64,000 bases of DNA, from positions 289,861 to 353,860 of the forward strand of contig CAJNDS010002280.1 in NCBI GenBank assembly GCA_905221605.1, written 5' to 3'. The position numbers and the translations under genes were made by a program. The stretch comes from Symbiodinium natans (taxonomy: Eukaryota > Sar > Dinophyceae > Suessiales > Symbiodiniaceae). Shown one piece after another: positions 1 through 9,900 of this stretch (positions are counted from its first letter, which is position 1; each line of letters opens with the position of its first letter). The notes under the pieces were generated by a model, which saw nothing but the letters and a program-made list of their open reading frames with translations, was not told the DNA's origin and made no database searches.

Positions 1-1380
1 GCCATCGGCGGTTACTTCAGATTCAGATCTCGAGCCACATGACGAGCGGGGAATGCCAGCCCCGGATGCACAGAGCAGCCCCAAGCGACCCCCAAACCCT
101 AAACCCTGAGAGCCCCAAACAACCTTTGAAACACGAAGCACCAAGGCGCAAGTAATTTTCCTGAATCAGACGATCCGGCCTCATAGCATGGCAGCTCTTG
201 AAAGGGCCCAGCCGCCCAGGCGGCTTTGCCCGGTTGGCAGCCTCTTTTGGGTCTTCGGGCTGCAGATTTTCGGCCTATCCGCGTAGAGCCCAGTTCATGG
301 ATAGTTATACGCAGGTTGTTTATAGGCTGCCTCGTTTCAAGACTGCATATACCTGGCCAATCCTGCCCAGCGCGAAAGCCTGCCCGTTGCTCCCAGAAAA
401 CTGTACCTACCCCTTTCATGAAGCCTGAATTAGCAGCGATAATTAGCAACGTGGCGTAAGGTCCAGACCCATGACGACATGCGCAGCATCTTTCAAAACC
501 TTGGCAGCAGTGGTCAATCGAAATGATCATCTACTCGAGAGCTTAGTTTGGGGGCTTGGGCTGCGAATTTCTCTGGTTTGGAGTCGACTGTCTGACCCCT
601 TGTGGGCACCCGGCATCCCCCAACCCCAAAAGCCCCAAGCCAATTGACTTGTTGATCACACATACATCCACAAATCCCTGCTTAACTCCCAAACCGGAAA
701 GGATCAGGTCTTAAAGAGTCTGAAGGAGGGAAACGGGGGGAAGATCGTGAGTCTGTTTCTCGGGAGCACTTCAGGCGACGATCTGTTAAGGCACCCGCCT
801 CCAGCCATACCCCCACGTGGACCCCACCCCGGGAGAAGATAACGCTCTATGAAAAGCTCTGCATTAGAGATGTCTACTTCGCATCTCCATACGTAGAACA
901 GTTGTACGTGCCTTATGTACATGAATGTCACTTGTAAGTGGCTCAAAAACAAACTGCCTTGTCAGAAGACCAGTTTGTACCTATACTTACCGTGATTCTA
1001 TCCTATACGAAGTAACTGCCTGCAAGTAGTTCGATGCAGATGCCGCCTTCAGCGGCGGGCTCGGGGTCGCAGATTCCGTTGTGTGTGTTCCGAAACCCAC
1101 AGAAACTCAGACGCTGGGGCCGCCGCACCGGGTGTCGCGAGGGCCATGGCCAGCTCTTCGTAGGCACGGAGGCCATCCTTTAAGCTTGGACATAGAGGGT
1201 CCACATGGTCTACGAATCAGGTTTGGCGGTTCGGATTTATGGTCTAGGGACAAGGTTTCAGGACCAAGAGACAGACAAGCATATTCAGGGTTAGGGACTT
1301 GCAGCTTGAAATCATTGCGGTATAAGAAGTTTGGAGGTCCCAAACCCAAGACAAACTAAGCCGTGTTCTCCCTTGGAAAG
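1..1380. other. Unclassified DNA, no gene recognised
   Basis: There is no telomeric array longer than two units here (a weak CCCTAAA pair sits near 100-114). A 143-codon frame on the minus strand (530-99) and several shorter ones exist, but overlapping frames on the other strand are open too and no motif is recognisable. I see no inverted repeat or known element. Confidence 0.5.
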
Positions 1381-1435
1381 CCCTAGACCTGCGACACACG
1401 ACGACGCCGACACTACCACCACAAACAGCAAGCAG

Positions 1436-1482
<47 letters not shown>

Positions 1483-1760
1483 AAACACGAATAATACAAC
1501 AACCACGTGACCAAACGACCAACCACACATGACATTACGTAGCATCTGCAGTTGCAGCATTTGCCTTACGTTCCGCAGTCACATTACTAGCAAACATTGC
1601 ATCCGCACACAAGCTAAAACAAAGACACAAACAAGCAAGCAAAACAAACAACATGCCAAACAAACAAACAAACAAACAAACAAACATTGACTACACGACA
1701 CAACACAACACAACTCAATTCAACTCAACTCAACACAACACCGCGCAAAAAAAAAAATGA
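1381..1760. repeat. Compound simple-repeat block: CAG, AAAC, CAACA/ACTCA
   Basis: About 14 CAG units lie at 1437-1480. They are followed by an AAAC tetramer run near 1655-1686 and degenerate CAACA and ACTCA pentamers at 1697-1742. The plus strand is almost free of G and T outside the CAG tract. This is the only clear CAG/CTG tract in the window, which argues against a coccidian repeat-rich segment, where CAG tracts would be expected to recur. Confidence 0.9.
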
Positions 1761-1939
1761 CAACAAACAACCATGATTCCAAAAGCCACAACCACAGGGC
1801 GCATCGGAACCACAACCACACAACCAAGACCCAAAACTCTAAGTCCAGCGCAAAGTGGACTTGTCGAGGGCTTAGACTTACATACTCCCCTTAGAACCTT
1901 AATGAAAATGATATTTTTAATATCCTCTTGGGTTCTATA

Positions 1940-1974
1940 CCCTAAACCCTAAACCCTAAACCCTAAACCCTAAT
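1940..1974 (-). repeat. Interstitial telomeric array, CCCTAAA on + strand
   Basis: About five perfect heptamers form the left bracket of the island 1975-2078. Confidence 0.97.
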
Positions 1975-2078
1975 AGGTATAAGGTTCGGGATGGACACTT
2001 GGGCAGCACAGTCCTCGCCGGCCGCAAATGCCGCCGTGGATTGGCTCTGAATCTCCCGCGCCTGGCGCGTGAGGGCTC
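1975..2078. other. GC-rich island between C-left and G-right arrays (exon-like)
   Basis: This island of about 100 bp has CCCTAAA immediately left and TTTAGGG immediately right. On the minus strand an AG acceptor (CGCCAG, then GCG) is followed by 21 open codons (AREIQSQSTAAFAAGEDCAA and one more) up to CAA and a GT. Another minus frame is also open, so the reading frame is unresolved and an exon is only a hypothesis. Confidence 0.35.
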
Positions 2079-2151
2079 AGGGTTTAGGGTTTAGGGCTTA
2101 GGGCTTAGGGCTTAGGGTTTAGGGTTTAGGGTTTAGGGTTTAGGGTTTAGG
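2079..2151 (+). repeat. Interstitial telomeric array, TTTAGGG
   Basis: About ten heptamers including several CTTAGGG variants. It is the right bracket of the preceding island. Confidence 0.97.
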
Positions 2152-2323
2152 GGTATTCTGGCATTTTTGCAGGAACTTCACCGCGCTGTCCCAAGGAATG
2201 TTGCCAAGAGGATGGTGCCACACGTTGAGAGCCGTCTGCTGTCGGCGAGTTTCATCCCATTCTTTTGGGCTTCGTTGAAACCATCAAAGAGCAGATCTCT
2301 GCCTTACTTCCCAAAAGGCTTAA
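2152..2323. other. Island between two TTTAGGG arrays (exon-like)
   Basis: On the minus strand, after a GTAAG acceptor-like site, a frame of about 39 codons is open (it includes RDLLFDGFNEAQKNGMKLAD) and ends at CGCG followed by GTGAAG, a good donor. On the plus strand a TTTTTGCAG acceptor also leads into open frames. Coding status and strand are undecided. Confidence 0.3.
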
Positions 2324-2382
2324 GGTTTAGGGTTTAGGGTTTAGGTTTTAGGGTTTAGGGTTTAGGTTTTTGGGTTTAGGGT
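2324..2382 (+). repeat. Degenerate TTTAGGG array
   Basis: About eight units with 8-bp (TTTTAGGG-like) and TTTTTGGG variants. Confidence 0.93.
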
Positions 2383-2679
2383 TCCGAAGGCTAGAAGGTG
2401 AGTTGGATACCAGCCAATGCCGGCGCCATCTATGTTGCCATGTAGTGTCACAAACACACACTGTGGATGCCCTGGGGCCGAAAGCATAAGCACGCCGGGG
2501 ATACGAACCCCACGTGTTTCATGAGTTTCGCAGGGAGGTACCTCAGCGCCAGGATAGCACCCTGAACCCTAACGCCCTGACGCCCTGAAGCCCTAAACCT
2601 TAAGCCTCAGACTCTAAGCGGCACAAGCAGGGCTTAGTCATCAAGCCCGAAACAGTTTTGCAGCTATGGGGTCTTGGAG

Positions 2680-2790
2680 CCCCAAATGGGGGGGTTCCCG
2701 TAATTCGGGGTACCTTATTACAAGGGAATCCGACTATTTGGGCGTCTATTTTAGGGGTCCCCTATTTTCGTAAACCCCCAAATGATGGGG
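2680..2790 (+). mobile_element. Family A MITE-like element, near-full copy (A1)
   Basis: The element runs from CCCCAAATGGGGG to AAATGATGGGG. Its right end, CCCCTATTTTCGTAAACCCC, is the inverse complement of the left-end consensus GGGGTTTACGAAAATAGGGG seen in the copies at 47903 and 48181. The interior carries the family block GGGTACCTTATT...CTATTTGGG. It has no coding capacity, and the terminal inverted repeats place it as a small non-autonomous element. Confidence 0.75.
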
Positions 2791-4870
2791 CTGCAACAGA
2801 ACTCCGCAAAGCTCGGCCCCCTGAAACCTTGTCCCTCAACACAAAACCCTGACAGGGTTTGACGTTCACAGGGCATTTAGAGTGGAAAGTCCACGTCTGC
2901 AAGGTGTTCCTCTCACTGCCTTCCTGCCAGAGATCGTTCACGGGCGCGAAGGGAGAACAGGCAGTTGAGACCCCCCTGAACCCTGCATTCTAAGCCCAGA
3001 CAGGGTCCAGGTTTGCATCACATGTACGAGCATGGGGTTCAGATAGAGGTTTGTGTGAACGCCTTGTCGGGTGTATCTTGCAATCCTGCACCAGGAACGC
3101 ACAGGAAGATCAGAAAGCTCCTGAGCCCTGATATATAAATCTTTGGATGGGGCTTCTGGGCTTGCTAGACGAAACTCTTAGAAAGCGAGTCTTGCGACTG
3201 CAGGCAAGTACTGAGTACTGCAAAAGGCCCCAGGGCCACAAAGGCGCGGCCCCCCGGGGGTGTGAAATGAGGAACCCTAGCTCCGGGTTACTGCCATTGC
3301 TACGGGCATCTTTGACGCAGCAGCGGCTCAGCTCCAGACGGTGGGTTGGACACGGCCATGTCAAATGGCACCAGGCCTGCATGCAAAGTGGTGTGCCTTC
3401 CATCTTCGTGCATGCAATCTGCAGAAGTACATGAAGCATCAACTCAACCCTAAACCGCTTCTACCGCGAGACCTACCCCGTGCTGCAGGCCACAAGACAC
3501 TGAAGCAAGACTTGTACCGACGTCTTTCTATGAAGGCAAACGTAATTCCTAGAAAGTGCAACTACGATGCAGGGCCGTCGTTGCGTACGGGCTCTTCAAC
3601 AAGATCCCCCTTAACCACACCCCTCAAGCCAAAAAAGGAGACTACAGTTCAGATTCTTCAGTGCAAGCGCCCAGAACTCCAACCACTAAGCCGACAAACC
3701 ACATCGTCAAACCTTAGATGCAAACATGCTACTCCCCAAAACCCTATACTCAGCTTTGTTTTGGGGGGTTCAGGATGCTTTGGCTTCTTTCAAAACATCA
3801 ACGACAAGGACCTCAACCCAATCCAACTGTTTCGTGGTGGAAAAGAGCAGCCAGTACGTGTCAGACTCAGCGTCAGTTGGTTTGCGCTAGTTGACACCTA
3901 AACAGTGAACTTAAACCACAAACCGACGAACCCTAAACCAAGCTGAAGATTGTGACAGGTAGGTGCGGCAGGGATCCCGGTCAGGCTTTTGGTTGAAGGT
4001 TCTTGCATTTTTGGGTTTAGGGGTTCAAGAGTTGGGTAGGAGGGTAAAGGTTCAGAGTTTTGGCACAGGAAAGCAGAAGATGAGCGAGAGGCCTTCTTTG
4101 GGCATCTGCGCAATATCGACGAAAGTGCGATGCTGCACCTCGGGAGGACTCTGCGCTGGAATTCCTCCAGCACCCCACCGTCGCACAGAATACGCTACCC
4201 TGTCTAAGCAGTGTGCTGACTTCCTCATGGGTCCCCATAACACATTCCGGGCAGTTGACGTGACTAAAGAACCTGAAGTGTGGAGTTCCAGAGTATCGCT
4301 TAAAGTTTCAGTTCCCGATTGGGCTTCTGGCGTCGCAACGTTCAACCAATGACAGCTCCGCGGCATTGTAAGTCGCCGCTGCAACGGCCTGCTCTGGGCC
4401 CCCACTGGGGAACCATTAGACGGCTCATGGTTCTTGTGCCGATGAATCTTAACGATGATGCCAAGCTCGCTACGGTAGACCGAGCTCCTTGAGCGCCACT
4501 AGCTCTTAGGTTCCGGGATGGTGGTTCCATGCGGTCTTGCCTAAACTTAAACTACATCGCCCTCCAACCACCTGAGCCCCAAGATCTCCAAACCGCCGAT
4601 GCTCGAAAGACGACAAAACCTTGGTATCCTGACAAAAACCTGTCTTTACAGGTCAGGTTTGGAGTCAGGGTCCGCAGAAAATTTGCGCACAAACGCTTTC
4701 GCGACAAAGTATTTGTCGTGTTCAGTGCAACGTCTCATGGAACGCGGTTTGGGACTGAAGGCTGAGGATGTTTTCTATGTAGAGATTGATGCTTTTATTG
4801 CCATAAGGGCTTGAATGTGCCTAAAGCAATCGGTGGAAACTGTCATGCGGATCTCCCTAGCCCCAGGTCT
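2791..4870. other. Unclassified DNA without arrays
   Basis: About 2 kb in which I recognise no repeat family. A 186-codon plus frame (3341-3901) and a 129-codon plus frame (3963-4352) overlap comparably long minus frames. Neither shows a domain or splice context, and frames of this size are expected by chance in 64 kb. Confidence 0.5.
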
Positions 4871-4909
4871 TAAACCCTAAACCCTAAACCCTAAACTCCA
4901 AACCCTAAG
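4871..4909 (-). repeat. CCCTAAA array
   Basis: Five to six units with a CTCCAAA variant. It is the left bracket of the exon-like island around 4929-4974. Confidence 0.95.
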
Positions 4910-4928
4910 CCCCCGTGATGATCCCCAC

Positions 4929-6857
4929 CTTCGTGTCCGCGTCGATGCCGACGCCGGTCGCTTCGGAGAAGCGACTGCGACAAAACTGCGCACTCCGAAG
5001 CCCCACTCCCCCTGAAGCTAACAGCTCCTTAATAGGGGTTATAGTTTAGGGTTTAGGGTTTAGGGTTTAGGGTTTAGGGTTTAGGGTTTGGGGTTTAGGG
5101 TTTAGGGTTTAGGGTTTAGAAGTACTATTGCCCCTTGAACTAACAGCTCCCTAAGAGGGATTCTGGTACCCCCCCCCCCCCCCCCTATTATAATCCCTCT
5201 TAAGGACGGCTAGCAGAAGGGTGAACATCCTAACCCAAAAAGCTAAACCCAGTCCGAAGCCTCCCCAAAGCGATAGACCCAACAAAAACCCCTCCAAAGG
5301 CCCAAAGAAAAAGGGGTTTAGGGTTTAGGGTTTGGGGGTTAAGGGTTGAGGGTTGAGGGACTAGAAGATTCAAAACCTTTATACTCTAACCCCTATTCCC
5401 TGCAGACTGCAGACATTTGCACATCAAATCCTAAGCCCCGAACTCTTGAGAAAGGCTTGCAGATGGCCTGAGCAGCGATAGAAGAATGCAACCGCTGCCT
5501 GGCAACGCGCGCAGCTTGAAAGAGGTGCTCGCTTTACGGGTGTGGCTTTGAGGTTTCGGGATGGGGATGGAAAGCTCGAGGGAACAAGCAGAAGCTGTTT
5601 TGCTGTCACTCTGGAGAGTGACTGAAGTTCTCTGAAGAGGCTGTGAGCCCCCCTGAGCCCGAAACCCCCTGCTCAACACTCCTGCTCGTAACCCCGATCC
5701 ATGGCTTCAGGAAGGTGAGGGAGGGGAGGATGACGACGCGCCTGTGCCACAATCCAGCACACGGAAGGCACCGGTGCTCACCTCTGCGGCCGCCTGGGCG
5801 TCTAAGCGTCTAAGGCTTCCGGACGTTTTAACGTTACATTGGATGGCAAGTCGAAGGCTGCCAGCGGGGAGTTTCGGATCTGGGGCTGGAAGCTTCAAGG
5901 TTCAAGGCATATTGCGATTTGCGACCGTGAGATGTGGGAAGTTTTGGGGCTGCTTGCCTAAGAACTTCAGGACCTGGTCGACAGGAACCAAACGATCGGC
6001 TGCAGAGTCCGGGTGTCGGACATACTTGCAGCAACACTGAGGGGTTCGAAGTCATCGAACTTGAGCTGCTTCTCTTACTTGCATTGGTCCTTGCATCTCC
6101 TCATGAACATCCCCAAAGAGGCTGAAACCCTAAATCTCCCCGATCTCTAAACCTAAGCCCCTTTAGCTCTAAACCCTAATCTGCCCCAAACCTTTGGCCG
6201 TCTAGTATGGGATGGCCAATGGTGGGCCTCTGCTTTGGAAGTGGGTCGGAAGTTTAGCTTTCAATGCCATTTTGAGTCACACGTGCGAATCACAAGCTTG
6301 CAAGGAATTCAGAACTTTCTAAGCTCCGAACCTTGAACCTATGTCATACGGACACGGGAACCTTATCGGCAGTGCCGGGCCAGTGAAATCGGCCGAACCC
6401 CAAAAGCCCCAAGAACTCCACTCTAAACCCTAAACCTTAAACCCTAAACCCTGAACCCTACACCCAAACACCAAAAGCCTAAACCAGGCCTCAACAATTG
6501 GCAGCGCTGAGCGGCGTGGCACGAAGACCCCTGGCGGGCAGTCGTGGGAGGTTCGTTTGGGGGTTCAGATTTTCGGGTTTAAGGTCCGGGTTCGGGCCGC
6601 GCCCGGATTTACGACTGAAGTCTTGTCCCGGCTCGGGCTTTTGCGTAGAGGATCCCGATGTGGTAGGTGCTGCTTCTGAGAAAGCTTTTGGCCACAGGGC
6701 TTCGAGGTCAAAGCTGCCGAGCATTACGCGTTGATCGGCATAAACGTGGAGATGCTTGGGATTTAGGGTTTGGTGATTTTCGGTTTATGCTTGGGACCCG
6801 CAGCATCACCTGTCTCTCTCTCTCTCTCTCGCTCTCTCCCTCTGTCTCCCTCTCCCT

Positions 6858-6906
<49 letters not shown>

Positions 6907-9900
6907 TATACATGTAACGTACAGTCTATAATACTTTGCTAATACGTAATCTTACATATATATGTATATTTATCATGTACCTTTCTGCTGCAAGCTATTT
7001 CTGCTGTGTATTTCTTACGACATCCCACCTGGTGGTACACGTAACGTGAGGCCGTCAAATGTCGCCTGGCTCAGGAAGGCAACCAGTATGATTCTGGATC
7101 GAGTTCAGGACCTAGGCTTGTGCATTTTCAGGACTGCCATGGGCGTCTGCAGTCTCTGACCAAACTTATTTGCTCCCCTCCATCCAGTGCTCTCACCTTC
7201 TGCCTGCATGTATTTCGACACTTGTTCATTTGCAAAAGGAGCTTCAGAGCCAGCCAGCCAGCCAGCCAGAGAGAGCGAGAGAGAGCGAGAGAGAGAGAGA
7301 GAGAGAGAGAGTCAGAGAGAGAGGGAGAGAGCGAGCGGGGACGACCTGAGCAAATCTGGGGATCCTGAATACAAGGACACAAGGACATGACGGAATGCGA
7401 GGGCATGAAAACCGCCAATCAATCACCCCTCACGGCTAGCCAGACTCTTTCAGCAAGAGTGGCATTCCGACATCCATCTACTTGCCCCGGGAGTAACCTA
7501 GGAATAAAAAGGGTTCCCTTTTTGGTTTTTAAGGGGATTATACGGGAAACCCAACCCTAAAACAAGGAAAAGAGGGCCTACTCCCGGTCCTAGTCTACAT
7601 GTATAGCGCCCTTGACAGAGCTGATTGCAACATCTTGCGTAGAGTGTGACTGCCTTGTCGGTTCAGTACTGCGGCCAGCCACCGCTCTTCCATATGTCGG
7701 CCTTTCTGTTTTTGGTGTGGTTCTGGCATCGTCCATTGTGCCATGAGTGCCCTCCTGAGGGGGTGGGGGGCTGGGAGCGGAGGGAGGGAGGGAGGACACC
7801 TTTCATTTCCCTGAATGCTACATGGGTATTTCCCAAAATAGGGGTACCCCGTTTATACCCCAAGTAGAATAGAACCCTCACATGGGAACCTCCTGCGTGC
7901 ACAAGGCTACGCGTCTGACGAAGCGAGCCTCTTCGGAACAGTGCTCCGTGCGCCCAGACCAAGTGGCAGCCTTTGTTTAGGGTTTAGGGTTTGGGGTTTA
8001 GGTAGGGTTTGGGGTTTAGGGTTTAGGGTTTAGGGTTTAGTTGAGGGTTTAGGGTTCAGGGTTTAGTTGAGGGTTGAGGGTTGAGGGTTTAGGGTTTAGG
8101 GTTAGGGTTTAGGGCTTAGGGCTTAGGGTTTAGGGTTTAGGCTTTAGGCTTTAGGCTTTAGGCTTTAGGCTTTAGGCTTTAGGCTTTAGGCTTTAGGCTT
8201 TAGGCTTTAGGCTTTAGGCTTTAGGCTTTAGGCTTTAGGCTTTAGGTTTTAGGCTTTAGGCTTTAGGCTTTAGGCTTTAGGCTTTAGGCTTTAGGCTTTA
8301 GGCTTTAGGCTTTAGGCTTTAGGCTTTAGGGTTTAGGGTTTAGGGTTTAGGGTTTAGGGTTTAGGGTTTAGGGTTTAGGGTTTAGGGGTGCAGAAACTTT
8401 GTGCCCTTGAGGGCGTGTAAGTTGGGATGTTACCCCTTATATTAACAGTCCTTAATAGGGATTCTAGTACCCCCTATAAAAGGACTGTCAGCACAAGGGG
8501 GAACATTCCTGGGTGCAAGGGTTCAATGGGGCTATGGCCTCGGGGTTTGAGGAGCTTTCTGCTACTCAAGCCACCAGACGTGTCCCAGCTCTTGCAGCGC
8601 CCTTTTTTTGGGGACAAAACCCTTGCCGAGTTGCTGAGTACCCTGGGCCGGAAAAGGTTAACCCCTCATTTGTGGTAGGATTATAGGTACCCCAAAAGGT
8701 TAGAGGTTACCCTAAACCCTAAACCCTGAACCCCAAACCCTAAACCCTAAACCCCAATACCTACTCAGCTACGAGGAAAAAATGCCCAGTGGCGCCCCCA
8801 CGGCGCTGCAGCGCCGCGCTGTCCGCCTCCATGAGCCGGCGGAAGGACGCCGGCCTTGGGTTTAGGGTTTAGGGTTTAGGGTTTAGGGTTTAGGGTTTAG
8901 GGTTTAGGGCTTAGGGCTTAGGTTTTAGGGTTTAGGGTTTAGGGTTTCGGGTTTCGGGTTTAGGGTTTAGGGTTTAGGGTTTAGGGTTTAGGGTTTAGGG
9001 TTTAGGGTTTAGGGTTTAGGGTTTAGGGTTTAGGGTTTAGGGTTTAGGGTTTAGGGTTTAGGGTTTAGGGTTTAGGGTTTAGGGTTTAGGGTTTAGGGTT
9101 TGCCAACGTTCCGCGCACACCACCACGCAGGGCGTGTGTTGTGGTGTGCGCCCAGGTCCAACGCGCTCTCCCAAGCCACCCACCCACATCTCAACCTTGG
9201 GAGGGTTTAGGTTCTATAAATATTGTGTGTGTGTAGGGAAGGCCCCTTATATGGGGAAGGAAGGCCCCTTACAGGGAAGGCCCTTACGGGAAGGCCCCTT
9301 ACGGGGGAGGCCCCGAAACAGGGCCCAAATGAGGGGCCACCCCAGGATCGGCCCCAAAGTGCTCGATTCTCAGGTGATTTAATAAAGAAGTCATATAGCG
9401 GAAATGACACCCTAGTTTTACAGATTTCGCGGGGAAGGCCCCTTACGGGGAAGGCTTACGGGGAAGGCTCCTGAAAGGGGAAGGCCCCTTGCGGGGAAGG
9501 CCCCTTACGGGGAAGGCCGCTTAGGCCGCTTACGAGGAAGGCCCCTTACCAGGAAGGCCCCTTACGCGGAAGGCCCCTTACGCGGAAGGCCCCTTACGGG
9601 GAAGGCCCCTTACGCGGAAGGCCCCTTACAGGGGAAGCCCCTTACCCTTACGAGGAAGGCCCCTTACGGGGGAAGGCCCCTTATGGGGGGAAGGCCCTTC
9701 CCCTTGCCAGGAAGGCCCCCAAACAAGGCCCAAATGAGGGGTACCCCAGGATCGGCCCCAAAGTGCTCGATTCTCAGGTGATTTAGTAAAGAAGTCATAT
9801 AGCGGAAATGACACTCTAGTTTTCCAGATTTCGCGGGGAAGGCCCCTTACGGGGAAGGTTCCTTACGGGGAAGGCTCCTTAAAGGGGAAGACCCCTTACG

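Noticed and set aside
99-530. 143-codon minus frame near the left end
   Set aside because: Length is within chance expectation, overlapping plus frames are open, and no motif or splice context supports it.
1437-1480. CAG tract as evidence for a coccidian (Eimeria-like) genome
   Set aside because: Dispersed telomere-like and CAG repeats are known there, but this is the only CAG tract in 64 kb and no long coding exons are present.
3341-4405. Overlapping 117-186-codon frames on both strands
   Set aside because: Mutually antisense frames of similar length without recognisable families. At most one could be real and nothing distinguishes them.
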